The translations under genes were made by a program, and so were the position numbers. This document shows, one piece after another, positions 37,000-46,534 of a DNA stretch of 64,000 nt. Where the stretch lies: positions 1 to 64,000 of the forward strand of contig JAJYDC010000009.1 in NCBI GenBank assembly GCA_021777835.1. The letters are read 5' to 3'. The stretch is from Bacteroidota bacterium (GTDB lineage Bacteria > Bacteroidota > Ignavibacteria > Ignavibacteriales > Ignavibacteriaceae). Within the stretch, counting starts at the first letter, position 1; each line of letters opens with the position of its first letter. The notes below the pieces were generated by a model that was given only the letters and a program-made list of their open reading frames with translations, was not told the DNA's origin and did no database searches.

Positions 37000-38745
37000 T
37001 TATTTTAATAGTATCATTTTCTTTATTTCAAAATAACTGCCTGCTTCAAGCCTGTATAGATAAACTCCACTGGATAGATTTCCACTGACAGATGACATCT
37101 GGACACTATATTTTCCAGCCGGTTGTACTTTATTTACAAGTGTCTCGACTTTCCTTCCAAGCAAATCATATATTATTAATTTGACTAACCCAGATTTTGG
37201 GATTTCATAAGTTATAATTGTACTAGGATTAAATGGGTTAGGGTAATTTTGCCCTAAATAATATGAAACATTTTTGTTTTCATTTTGTTTCACATCAGTT
37301 AAGCTGCTTATTTGGTATGTATAGCTTTGAGTTTTATAATTGTTCGGCGCAATATCCATTAGAGAATACGGAGATGCTGCCATGTTTGTCTGAAAAATTA
37401 TTTTTATATTATTTTTTATTCCATTAGGAAATAAAGTCTTTAACGGAATACTTAATTCTGATCTTCCTCCGTTGTCTGCCTTTTGCAGGCCGGCGGCAGA
37501 AGACCACGACCAATTAGAGCCTCCTGTTCCCGTGTACGAATATAGTCCGCCGTTTTCGACCATGAATTCTGCGCCGATAGAAGCACTGTCATTATAAACG
37601 TAACCTGTCTTACTAGCTGAATCTCCGTCAATATCAATATATACATGATAGAAGTAGGATGAAGAAATAGTTCCAGCAACTTGATAGCTTAAATACAAAT
37701 TTGCTGAATCATTTGTTGCCCACACATTTGTAAAGTTTGCATTTGGAGAACTTGAATAAGTTGGGTTCAAAGAATCAGCGGGAGTATTGAGAGAGCTAAT
37801 GCCCTGCCAATCACTAAAATTTCCGTCTATAATTATCTTATTGTTATTAACATACGTTACAACAGTTCCGGTAAGAATATAATTGCAGTAATCCTCGAAA
37901 TATCCGGGTAATGTGTTATATGGATTAGATGCTCCTGCATCTGTAAAGTATGTCCAGCCAATATTTAATGAAGCGGCTCGATTTACCCTATTTACATATT
38001 GACTAGCTGAGGTTGAGTAAGGAATAACATAAAAATTATCGCTGCTATATTTTCCGCACCATGAGGCGGGTGTCCATGAATCAAAGCCTGTATTCGATTC
38101 AAAAATACAAATAACATCTGAAATCCGTTGTCCGTTGTAGTACAAATAACTTTCAATTGTATTAGTCCCGGGGTTTGTTACGACTAATGCAGTTGAATCT
38201 TTTTGTTTAATATAGCCGTAAATTTGACTATAGTAAGGCTCTTGTCCTGCGACATTATCCTGTTCATCAATAAATATCCCGTCCAAAGATGGATAGAAAG
38301 AATACCATGCATCAATATCGGCTTTGACTAATGATAAAGATCTAGCACCATAAGATGTATGCACGTAACCAATTACTTTTCCGCTATCAGTATGCATGTT
38401 ACTAATAACTGCTGCATAAGATACTTCATATTGCGTTCCGGGACCAGAATTTACGTTAGCTATTGCATAAAGGCGACCCGGCATTTTAGCGGCTTGAATC
38501 GCCATACGGCTCCAATAATTTGAGCTTGAAGGGTCAAAATACGCCGGAACCATAATTTTCATATTGCTCAGTGTATTTCCGGCAATATGTTCTTTATTAT
38601 TACCATTATGAATTGGGGCACTGAATAAGACTGTTTGGATTGACAGGAAGATTGTTGATAGAAATAATATTTTAAGTATTATTCTTTGAGAAAGGTTTTT
38701 TTCGATTTTAATTTTCAGAGCGTAATGTAAATTATCATTTTGCAT
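37000..38745 (-). CDS. Spherulin-4-like secreted glycoside hydrolase with sugar-binding module and T9SS tag
   Basis: The 581-residue protein has three parts. Residues about 58-280 match the spherulin-4 family (KIMVPAYFDPSSSNYW, GKVIGYVHTSYGARS, DIDAWYSFYPSLDGIFIDE). In this family and its GH135 relatives the fold is a TIM barrel, and the IFIDE segment carries candidate catalytic acids; the characterised Sph3 enzyme cleaves alpha-1,4-galactosaminan. Residues about 295-470 resemble a CBM9/DOMON-like module (IDGNFSDWQG, FYHVYIDIDGDS). The last 85 residues are a T9SS sorting domain (NYPNPFNPSTIITY, KKMILLK). The N-terminus has a hydrophobic export segment. It is the promoter-proximal gene of the locus. 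Substrate is inferred from family knowledge. Confidence 0.78.
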   Translation of the reverse strand: MQNDNLHYALKIKIEKNLSQRIILKILFLSTIFLSIQTVLFSAPIHNGNNKEHIAGNTLSNMKIMVPAYFDPSSSNYWSRMAIQAAKMPGRLYAIANVNSGPGTQYEVSYAAVISNMHTDSGKVIGYVHTSYGARSLSLVKADIDAWYSFYPSLDGIFIDEQDNVAGQEPYYSQIYGYIKQKDSTALVVTNPGTNTIESYLYYNGQRISDVICIFESNTGFDSWTPASWCGKYSSDNFYVIPYSTSASQYVNRVNRAASLNIGWTYFTDAGASNPYNTLPGYFEDYCNYILTGTVVTYVNNNKIIIDGNFSDWQGISSLNTPADSLNPTYSSSPNANFTNVWATNDSANLYLSYQVAGTISSSYFYHVYIDIDGDSASKTGYVYNDSASIGAEFMVENGGLYSYTGTGGSNWSWSSAAGLQKADNGGRSELSIPLKTLFPNGIKNNIKIIFQTNMAASPYSLMDIAPNNYKTQSYTYQISSLTDVKQNENKNVSYYLGQNYPNPFNPSTIITYEIPKSGLVKLIIYDLLGRKVETLVNKVQPAGKYSVQMSSVSGNLSSGVYLYRLEAGSYFEIKKMILLK

Positions 38746-39183
38746 ATGATACTCTTTTTTAAATCAATTTATTTTATAATCATGCACTTTTTTATTTGTC
38801 AAATCTTTCTTATGGAATATTATAATTATTTTATTTAAAAGCAAATAATAATTAAATTATTTTAATTATTAATCTCTTTCCGCACACAATTTCTTCATAT
38901 GTTGATGTTTTGAGTACTTAGTTATCAACTATTCCCGAATCTTTCAAAGATCATTTAAGCGTTTTCTATCTAAATAGTTGGCATTTGTTCGTTTATATTA
39001 TTTTTTTTATTTATTATATGCTATTATTTAAATATATTTAATAATTATTTATATTTAGCTCTAAAGAAATATCTGTCTGAGAACTAACTAGCTTTCAGCT
39101 ATTGCGGTAATCATCCATAGGGAGGATTGCTGCAGGTATTATCTCTCGTAATTATAATATGTAAAACAATAATAGAAATAAAA
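38746..39183. promoter_or_regulatory. Divergent intergenic region between the spherulin-like gene and the NagB-PIG-L gene
   Basis: About 440 bases, very A/T-rich, separate the first gene of the minus-strand sugar locus from the divergent amino-sugar enzyme gene, so it should hold both promoters. It contains a perfect 14-base palindrome (TTAAATATATTTAA, 39028-39041), a possible operator for a ROK-type regulator, but such A/T palindromes arise easily by chance. I see no clear -10/-35 pair. Confidence 0.4.
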
Positions 39184-41535
39184 ATGGTAACCAATAAAAT
39201 GTCAGCGTTGTCAAATGTGGAGAAGATATATTTACAGAATTCAGGCAGAGAATTACTTTATTCTCCTACCGAGAAAGTAGGAATAATACAAATAAAGAAC
39301 TTCCCTGAATTAGGAAAATTAACCGCATTAAGATTTATTGAATGGGTAATAGAAAATCCCGGAGGTGTTGTCTCCCTGCCTACCGGTAAAACACCTGAGC
39401 ATTTTATAAAATGGGTAACTTATTATCTTATGAATTGGCAAAACAAAGAGGTCAAAGAGATATTAGAAAATATTGGAATAAATACGTCTTTAAAACCTGA
39501 AATGCGAAGTCTTCACTTTGTTCAAATAGATGAATTTTATCCGATAGATTCTTTTCAACACAATAGTTTCTACTATTATATACAGAGATATTATTTAAGC
39601 AATTTTGAAATGGATGCAAATAAAGCTCTCCTGATAAATGTGAATGAAATTCCGACTGCTAAAGGGATACCTATTGATCAAATATTCCCTGATAAATGTG
39701 TTGACCTATCACTTCGTTATAGATATGCGAAAACAAAGCTTGAACAGCTGCAGAAGCAAACAATTGAAATGGTCGACGAATTCTGCACCGAATATGAAAG
39801 AAAGATTCGAGAACTTGGAGGAGTAGGTTTTTTCCTCGGCGGAATAGGACCGGACGGGCACATTGGATTTAATATACAAGGCAGCGATCACTTTTCGACC
39901 ACCCGATTAATGGAAACCAACTATGAAACTCAGGCAGCTGCTTCAACTGATCTTGGAGGAATAGAAATAGCAAGGAACAGACTTGTTATTACCATCGGGC
40001 TAAATACTATTACATATAACAAAGATGCTGTAGCATTAATAATTGCATCGGGAGAGGCAAAAGCAAATATTGTACGCGACTCAATCGAAAGTCCGCTTAG
40101 CAACAAATATCCTGCTTCAGTTCTTCAAAATCTATCTAAAGCCAGGTTCTACCTTACTGATGGAGCCGCTTTAAGATTGCAGGAAAGAAGATTAGGAGAC
40201 ATTAAGAACGAAAATCCGATTTCTGAATTCTCAATTGAGCGTGCAATTATTAACCTTGCTGTACAAAAGCAAAAAGAAGTCTTGAAATTAAATGTTGACG
40301 ATTATAATGATGATGAATTTGGTAAATATATTTTAAAGAAAACAGGACAATCAGTTGAAGTTATAAACCAGAAGGTACACGATTCTGTCTATAATAGATT
40401 TTATCGCGGAATTGCTCCAGTAGAAAATCAAAGAATTTTGCACACAGGTCCCCATCATGATGATATAATGCTGGGTTATTTGCCATACATTGTTCATCTT
40501 GTCCGTACTGTAACGAACAAGCATCACTTTTCAGTTCTGACAAGCGGGTTTACTGCAGTTACGAACTCTTACATGCTGGAGATTTTAGAGAACCTGAAGC
40601 ATCATTTTTCTAAAGAAGAATTTAAGAATAGACTAAACACCAAATATTTTGAAACATCATTTGAAGAAGGAATTAACCGTGATGTTAATTTATACCTGGA
40701 TGGAGTAGCAGCTAAAAGCTTGGTAATTAATAACGAAGCGCAGGCAAGAAGAACATTACGGAACCTTATTGAAATCTTTGGGAATAGTGATGTAGAATTC
40801 TTAAATGAAAAAATTAAAGAACTAATAATCTATTTTCAGACTCAATATCCAGGTAAGAAAGATTCACCGGAAGTTCAAAAGCTCAAGGGAATGCTCAGAG
40901 AATGGGAAGAAGAAATACTTTGGGCACATTTAGGATTTCATAGTGATGAGGTATCTCATTTAAGGCTTGGTTTTTACCAGGGAGAAATATTTACTGAAAA
41001 TCCGGAAATTGACAGAGATGTTTTACCGGTATTAAATCTCTTCAGAAAATTTAAGCCTACCGTAATTACTGTAGCTCTTGATCCCGAAGGCAGCGGTCCG
41101 GATACTCATTACAAGGTACTTCAAACTATATCTGAAGCTCTACGGTTATACGCAAAAGAAACAGATATTTCAAAATTGCGTATTTGGGGCTATCGCAATG
41201 TATGGTATAGATTTCATCCGGCAGAAGCAAACATATATATACCTGTAAGTCTAAATAGTTTTGCATTGATTGAAAGCATGTTCATGAACAGTTACGGTTC
41301 TCAGAAGAATGCAAGTTTTCCGAGCTTTGAGCTTGATGGACCCTTCTCTGCCCTTTCTCAGAATGTACTTGCAGAACAGTACAAAACTATAAGGTTATGC
41401 TTAGGAAGAGATTTTTTTATTAAACATGAAATCCCGAGAGTAAGAGCAGCACATGGAATGGTTTATTTAAAAGAACTTACATTAGATGAGTTCTTTACAA
41501 AATCAATTGAGTTGAAAAAATTAACTGAGAATTAG
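39184..41535 (+). CDS. nagB: Glucosamine-6-phosphate deaminase-like / PIG-L deacetylase fusion (NagB-II type)
   Basis: I start at the ATG at 39184 (783 residues). The frame is open to a TTG at 39127, but the extra residues are hydrophobic and unlike a cytosolic enzyme. Residues 40-370 are a NagB/RpiA-type isomerase fold (SLPTGKTPEHF, VQIDEFYPI, FFLGGIGPDGHIGFNIQG, NTITYNKDAVALIIASGEAK). Residues 400-770 carry a PIG-L deacetylase domain (GPHHDDIMLGYLPYI, LDPEGSGPDTHYKVLQ), with the HDD metal motif. This two-domain layout is common in the Bacteroidetes group. It would convert an amino-sugar phosphate to keto-sugar phosphate plus ammonia. The PIG-L part may remove acetyl groups. It is divergent from the glycan locus and probably shares its control. 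Confidence 0.85.
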   Translation: MVTNKMSALSNVEKIYLQNSGRELLYSPTEKVGIIQIKNFPELGKLTALRFIEWVIENPGGVVSLPTGKTPEHFIKWVTYYLMNWQNKEVKEILENIGINTSLKPEMRSLHFVQIDEFYPIDSFQHNSFYYYIQRYYLSNFEMDANKALLINVNEIPTAKGIPIDQIFPDKCVDLSLRYRYAKTKLEQLQKQTIEMVDEFCTEYERKIRELGGVGFFLGGIGPDGHIGFNIQGSDHFSTTRLMETNYETQAAASTDLGGIEIARNRLVITIGLNTITYNKDAVALIIASGEAKANIVRDSIESPLSNKYPASVLQNLSKARFYLTDGAALRLQERRLGDIKNENPISEFSIERAIINLAVQKQKEVLKLNVDDYNDDEFGKYILKKTGQSVEVINQKVHDSVYNRFYRGIAPVENQRILHTGPHHDDIMLGYLPYIVHLVRTVTNKHHFSVLTSGFTAVTNSYMLEILENLKHHFSKEEFKNRLNTKYFETSFEEGINRDVNLYLDGVAAKSLVINNEAQARRTLRNLIEIFGNSDVEFLNEKIKELIIYFQTQYPGKKDSPEVQKLKGMLREWEEEILWAHLGFHSDEVSHLRLGFYQGEIFTENPEIDRDVLPVLNLFRKFKPTVITVALDPEGSGPDTHYKVLQTISEALRLYAKETDISKLRIWGYRNVWYRFHPAEANIYIPVSLNSFALIESMFMNSYGSQKNASFPSFELDGPFSALSQNVLAEQYKTIRLCLGRDFFIKHEIPRVRAAHGMVYLKELTLDEFFTKSIELKKLTEN

Positions 41536-41802
41536 AACTGTTGTCTGCAATAAATATCTATATTCTTCTTCATATCTTGCCTGAAGAATCGGGCTAATTC
41601 ATATTCTGTGGAATGATCGAGATCTTTTTTGTCGACCCTTAAATCACAAGCTAGGTCAAAGGGATTATTGCCAGCATGCCCTTTAAGGTTTTAATTATGG
41701 AATAGATACCCCATTAAAGACAAATATCTTTAGCAGAGTTGGGTTTTTGCGAATTTATAAGAATTGTTCAAATTATTATGTTACTTAATGATTCTTTTTT
41801 TT
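41536..41802. other. Short intergenic region after the NagB-PIG-L gene
   Basis: Between converging genes. A 7-bp ATTCTTC/GAAGAAT inverted repeat lies in this region without a U-run; nothing else stands out. Confidence 0.3.
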
Positions 41803-42024
41803 TCAAAATATTGCCCATCCAAGTAACGCACTAAGAAATAAAGCAAGCATTGAAGGTGTCCATAACAAGCTTAGATTACTCATCATTCCATTTCCATTAT
41901 CTCGGGGATACTTCATTGTTGAAAAAATAGCACCGCCGGAAAAGAGAAGAAATACTATTAAAATAATTATAAAGGCCAACACCAGAGGCTTACTTGTTTT
42001 TGTATTTATACTATTTAGCTCCAA
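41803..42024 (-). CDS. Small two-span membrane protein, unknown
   Basis: This 73-residue protein is not recognised. It has two hydrophobic helices (about 14-36, VLAFIIILIVFLLFSGGAIF, and 53-72, LWTPSMLALFLSALLGWAIF) joined by a short Asn/Gly-rich loop with charged residues. The start is a TTG at 42024 with no clear ribosome-binding site. The gene lies alone between the amino-sugar enzyme and the SGNH hydrolase. A 34-base motif about 60 bases upstream of its start resembles one upstream of the DUF4382 gene. The membrane-helix pattern is the only support. Confidence 0.45.
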   Translation of the reverse strand: MELNSINTKTSKPLVLAFIIILIVFLLFSGGAIFSTMKYPRDNGNGMMSNLSLLWTPSMLALFLSALLGWAIF

Positions 42025-42084
42025 TTTGGTAATTAACAGATTGATATTATCTGTGCATAATTAAGCTATACAGGGACATAAGGA

Positions 42085-42118
42085 AATTCAATCGGGCAAA
42101 AGGATGGAAAAGGAGCTA
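42085..42118 (-). promoter_or_regulatory. 34-base motif shared with 47690-47723, upstream of the 73-residue gene
   Basis: This sequence and 47690-47723 align without gaps at 27 of 34 positions, sharing AATTCAAT, GCAAA, GGAT, AAAAGG and CTA. Both lie about 60-80 bases upstream of a minus-strand start. It could be a promoter or operator element, or a coincidence in A/T-rich DNA. Confidence 0.3.
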
Positions 42119-42496
42119 ATCCTTTGGGAGGATTAAACACTTACAGTCAACTATGATTGGGTATTCTAAATATTATTTATGAGGATTTTGTTGATAAAAT
42201 ATTTCATTTAATGATCTTTAAAGGCATTATTAAAATATTATGATAAAATAGTGACTTTTCCTCCAATCTTATTAACGCATAGGGAAAGATCGCCTTTTGA
42301 TTTTTCTTTATTATTGGAATTAACAGTTCCGTTTTTTGTTTATAGAAAGAAAATAATTTTGACCTAAGACAAATAAATTATTAATTTATAATTAATAAAT
42401 TGAGCATTAAGATAAGGGATATTAAAATTGTTGAAACTATCCATCCTCTAACTAATTTGAAGCGCCGGAATAAATTGGTCTCGAAAGGACACATTA
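42119..42496. other. Intergenic region upstream of the SGNH hydrolase
   Basis: About 380 bases of A/T-rich sequence with no gene seen. It must carry the promoter of the SGNH hydrolase gene. Confidence 0.35.
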
Positions 42497-43195
42497 ATGA
42501 AAAACATATTTATTTTAATTTGTTTAATTATAATTTGCATTCAATTACCTACTTACAGTCAAAATGACAAATCAAATGAAGATTGGGCTAATTTGAAAAA
42601 GTATTCTGCAGCTGATAAACTTCTGACCAGTCAAGCCTCCGGAGAAAAACGAGTTGTGTTTATGGGCAACTCAATTACAGAATTTTGGACTAAAATAGAC
42701 ACTGCTTTTTTCGCAAATAAAACATATATAGATAGAGGTATTAGCGGGCAAACATCGCCTCAAATTCTCCTGCGTTTTCGCCAGGATGTAATTAATCTTA
42801 AGCCTGATATTGTTGTTATCTTAGCCGGAACGAATGATATTGCAGAAAATACTGGCCCCATTTCATTGGAAGATGTTTTAGGAAATATAATTTCTATGGT
42901 TCAATTAGCGGAAGCGAATAAAATCAAAGTGATCCTTTCCTCAGTTCTTCCCGCATATGACTTCCCCTGGCATCCAAGATTGCAGCCTGCTGAAAAAATT
43001 ATAAAACTAAACAGCATGATTAAATCATACTGTAAGGAGAATAATATTTTATATGTTGACTACTATTCAAGCATGGTAGATGATAGGAAGGGTTTGGATA
43101 GCAAGTATACTAATGACGGTGTTCATCCTACATTAGCTGGCTATAAAATAATGGATAGGTTAATTGAAAGAGCAATTACTTCTGTATTAAATTAG
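42497..43195 (+). CDS. Secreted SGNH/GDSL-family esterase
   Basis: The 232-residue protein has a signal peptide (IFILICLIIICIQLPTYS) and the four SGNH blocks. They are FMGNSIT (nucleophile S59), the oxyanion Gly in RGISGQTSPQ, GTNDIA, and DGVHPTLAG with the catalytic Asp/His. Such enzymes remove acetyl or acyl groups from sugars, lipids or peptidoglycan in the periplasm or outside the cell. The ATG has an AAAGGA site. It is monocistronic, about 1 kb from the glycan locus, so a role in deacetylating the same glycan is possible but not shown. Confidence 0.87.
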   Translation: MKNIFILICLIIICIQLPTYSQNDKSNEDWANLKKYSAADKLLTSQASGEKRVVFMGNSITEFWTKIDTAFFANKTYIDRGISGQTSPQILLRFRQDVINLKPDIVVILAGTNDIAENTGPISLEDVLGNIISMVQLAEANKIKVILSSVLPAYDFPWHPRLQPAEKIIKLNSMIKSYCKENNILYVDYYSSMVDDRKGLDSKYTNDGVHPTLAGYKIMDRLIERAITSVLN

Positions 43196-43246
43196 GCTAA
43201 GACTCTATAACGGAATAATAAAAAGATATTAAGATTTTACTTTAGA

Positions 43247-46200
43247 CTATTTAATTCTTATTACCAAAACAGTCATATCATCATTTGGCTTATCTTTTTT
43301 AATGAATTTTTGAACTTCCTTTATGATCGCATTTTTTATATCGAGTACTGATAACCCGGTATTATTAAGAGAAAGAATGAATTGTTTTAGTCTTTCATCA
43401 CCAAATAATTCACGATTAATATTTTGAGCTTCATTAATTCCGTCTGTGGTTAGAATAATAAGGTCGCCCTTTTTCAGATTGTAATCGGTTTGCTCATATT
43501 GAATATTGCTTTTAACACCCAATGGTAATCTTGGTCCCTCCGGTTGCAGAAAATCAATTTTCCCATCAGTCAGTATAATTGGTCTATTTAACCCAGCGTT
43601 AGCAATCGAAAGCTGTTTGTTTTCAATATCTATTACGCATAGGCAAATCGCAACAAACATCCTTTTTTCAATTTTGTTAATTAATGATGCATTTACATTT
43701 TCTAGAATTTTGCTGATACTTCCGTTTGATCTTGTTTCAGACATAATCATCCCGCTTGTCATAATGGCTGTTATTGCGGCTTTCATAGCTTTACCGGAAA
43801 CATCGCCAATCATTATTCCAAATTTCTTGGGATCGTTATCTAGCCAGAAGTAATCAAAGAAATCTCCGCCTACCTCATTTGCAGGAATGCAAGTTCCGGA
43901 TATTTCCAGGTTATCAATAACTGGATCTAAAAGCGGCATTATTGATATTTGCGCATCGTGAGCGGTTTGAAGTTCTATTTTCATTCTTATTATTCTCAAT
44001 CTTCTCATATATAATAGATAGGCTATGCCGATAATCAGGACAGCAACAAAAATTATAAACCATAGTCTTTGCCAAAATGGAGGAATTATTGTTAGAATTA
44101 ATTTTACACCTTTTTCATTCCACAATCCGTCACTATTTGAACCTTTCACATAAAAAACATACTTACCGGGTGGAAGAGTCGTGTACGCAGCAAATCTTTG
44201 ATCAGCGTTCACAAATACCCAGTCTTTATCTACACCTTGCATTTTATAAGCATATTTGTTTTTTTCAGGAGCAGAATAATCAAGTGCTGAAAACTCAAAA
44301 GAAAAAACATTATCAGAATATGGTAGTTCGATCTCCCTAATCGAAGTTAACTGTTCTGAAAAATTAACTTCCTTGTTAAATTTTTTAAATGATGTTATGA
44401 CAACAGGAGGGATATACTTATTATCCTTAATGTTCTCAGGATAGAATGCATTGAATCCGTTAATTCCGCCGAAAAGCATCTCACCGCTTTTAGTTTTATA
44501 ATAAGATCCCCCGTTAAACTCGTTATCCTGTAAACCGTCTTTTACATTATAATTTTTAAATTTATTCTCTTTAGGATTATATTTTGATAATCCATTGTTT
44601 GTACTAATCCAAAAATTTCCGTCCCGGTCTTTAAGCATACCATAGATAGAATTGCTTGGTAATCCATCGAGCAAAGTATATTTGTTAACCAAGCCGGTCT
44701 TTGTATCGAATCTATTGAGTCCCCCTCCGTAAGTCCCTAGCCATAATATTCCTGAAGCATCATAATAAATTGAAAAGATATATTCACTGGATAAAGAATT
44801 TAGATCACCGTTATGTGCTCTATATCTAATAAACTTTTCTGACTTCTTATCAAATTTGTTCAGTCCGCCGCCTTCTGTACCAATCCACAAATATCCTTCT
44901 TCATCCTCAATAATAGCCCTAACATAATTTTGACTAAGACTTGTAGTATCATCGGGTATATTCACAAAGTGTTTAAATATACCGGTTGAAGGATCAAACT
45001 TATCCATTCCTTTCCCATAAGTACCAATCCAAACGATTCCCTTCCCATCCCTATAAATTGATCTAATTTCATTTTGGGCTAAACTATTTTGTTTATCTGA
45101 AACATTCGACCAATTTTTGAAATAACCGGTTTTGGGATCAAATTCATCCATACCGCCGCCATTTGTTCCGATTAAAAGTTTACCATCATTAAGCGGAGTA
45201 ATAACTCTAACCACATTATTACTTAGACTATTTTTCCCGTGAATATGAAAATAATATTTATATGTATTTGTCTTCCTGTCTAATTTATTTAAGCCATTAT
45301 GAGTACCAATCCAGAGTACACTATCGCCTTCTTCATAAAACGACCATATTATTGAGTGGCTTAAAGAGGTTGGATCATCCTGCCTGTGTTTGTAATGATA
45401 AAATTGACCAGCCCCCCTGGATACCTTATTTATTCCGCTTCCATAAGTTCCTATCCACATAATGCCGGAGCGATCCATATACAAAGATCTGATTTCATCT
45501 GTACTTAAGGATCTGTTATCCAATTGGTCATGCCGATATGAGGCAAAGTTATTTTTTTTTATATCATAAATATTTACTCCGCCGCCGTTAGTACCAATCC
45601 ATATCATGCCAGAAGCATCTTCTGATATTGCATAGACTTCATTGTTACTAATTGAGTTATTATTCGAAGAAGAAAATAGATAATGATTAAACTTAGGGAT
45701 AGTTTTATTGCGATCAGTTGAAGAAATTTTATTTAATCCATAATCGGTTCCGATCCAAAGATTTCCATTTGCATCCTCAAAAATAGATCTTACATCATTA
45801 TCACTTAATGAGTTTTTAGCAGCGGGTTCTTTGAAGTATCCAATAATTGTGTATAATATTTTTCCATTCTCTTTAAGTATTTTTGACAGACCATTATTTG
45901 TCCCAACCCATAATACGCCTTTGCTATCGATAAGAAGAGATAAGACTTTAACATTTCCCAGAACATATTTTTTATCGGATACTTTGATTCCCCTTCTGAT
46001 GGTAAAGGTAGTATCGGTAGATTCCGACTTTACAATCTGATTCAGTCCGTTATCAGTTCCGACCCATATATTCCCTTCTTTATCTTCTACTATTGCATTT
46101 ATGTTATCATTGCTTAAACTATTCTGGTTACTCCCATTATAATTAAACCGTATAAATTTTTTCTTCCATGGGATGTAAAGGTTTACGCCTGAGTTGAATG

Positions 46201-46534
46201 TCCCAATCCACAATCTGCCGAGCTTATCTTCACAAAGAGCTGTAATATCATTATAACTTAAACTATTCGGATTCTCAGACTTTCTTAAAACTTTAAATGA
46301 ATATGCATCATATATATTTAGTCCGTCTTCAGTTCCAAAGTACATAAACCCGCGGTGATCCTGGAGAATACATTTAACGATACTTTGAGATAATCCTTCT
46401 TCAAGAAATATTTGATCAAAAGATACATCACTTACTTGTGAGTAAGCCTTACTGACCAGAGCTAATAAGAGTACACTTGCAAAAACAACCGTTCTTCTTG
46501 TTAGCTCTGATGCCGCACAAGAATACATTCTCAT
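43247..46534 (-). CDS. Large Reg_prop/Y_Y_Y sensor fused to a SpoIIE-type serine phosphatase
   Basis: The 1095-residue protein has a hydrophobic N-terminal segment. Some 650 residues of two-component-regulator propeller repeats follow (units such as DRSGIMWIGTYGSGINK and DEEGYLWIGTEGGGLNKF). Then come a Y_Y_Y-like beta-sandwich (about 700-770, YAYKMQGVDKDWVFV), one membrane helix (LWFIIFVAVLIIGIAYLLYM) and a C-terminal SpoIIE phosphatase (about 860-1095, EVGGDFFDYFW, FGIMIGDVSGKAMKAA, TDGINEAQN). In Bacteroidetes the same sensory half usually drives a histidine kinase and senses glycans; here a phosphatase replaces it. That implies control of an anti-sigma or anti-anti-sigma (STAS) switch. 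Its target is not in the window. Confidence 0.88.
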   Translation of the reverse strand: MRMYSCAASELTRRTVVFASVLLLALVSKAYSQVSDVSFDQIFLEEGLSQSIVKCILQDHRGFMYFGTEDGLNIYDAYSFKVLRKSENPNSLSYNDITALCEDKLGRLWIGTFNSGVNLYIPWKKKFIRFNYNGSNQNSLSNDNINAIVEDKEGNIWVGTDNGLNQIVKSESTDTTFTIRRGIKVSDKKYVLGNVKVLSLLIDSKGVLWVGTNNGLSKILKENGKILYTIIGYFKEPAAKNSLSDNDVRSIFEDANGNLWIGTDYGLNKISSTDRNKTIPKFNHYLFSSSNNNSISNNEVYAISEDASGMIWIGTNGGGVNIYDIKKNNFASYRHDQLDNRSLSTDEIRSLYMDRSGIMWIGTYGSGINKVSRGAGQFYHYKHRQDDPTSLSHSIIWSFYEEGDSVLWIGTHNGLNKLDRKTNTYKYYFHIHGKNSLSNNVVRVITPLNDGKLLIGTNGGGMDEFDPKTGYFKNWSNVSDKQNSLAQNEIRSIYRDGKGIVWIGTYGKGMDKFDPSTGIFKHFVNIPDDTTSLSQNYVRAIIEDEEGYLWIGTEGGGLNKFDKKSEKFIRYRAHNGDLNSLSSEYIFSIYYDASGILWLGTYGGGLNRFDTKTGLVNKYTLLDGLPSNSIYGMLKDRDGNFWISTNNGLSKYNPKENKFKNYNVKDGLQDNEFNGGSYYKTKSGEMLFGGINGFNAFYPENIKDNKYIPPVVITSFKKFNKEVNFSEQLTSIREIELPYSDNVFSFEFSALDYSAPEKNKYAYKMQGVDKDWVFVNADQRFAAYTTLPPGKYVFYVKGSNSDGLWNEKGVKLILTIIPPFWQRLWFIIFVAVLIIGIAYLLYMRRLRIIRMKIELQTAHDAQISIMPLLDPVIDNLEISGTCIPANEVGGDFFDYFWLDNDPKKFGIMIGDVSGKAMKAAITAIMTSGMIMSETRSNGSISKILENVNASLINKIEKRMFVAICLCVIDIENKQLSIANAGLNRPIILTDGKIDFLQPEGPRLPLGVKSNIQYEQTDYNLKKGDLIILTTDGINEAQNINRELFGDERLKQFILSLNNTGLSVLDIKNAIIKEVQKFIKKDKPNDDMTVLVIRIK

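Noticed and set aside
39127-39183. Longer N-terminus of the NagB-PIG-L protein from a TTG at 39127
   Set aside because: The GGAGG lies too close to the TTG, and the added residues form a hydrophobic stretch not expected in a cytosolic enzyme; the ATG at 39184 fits the family better.
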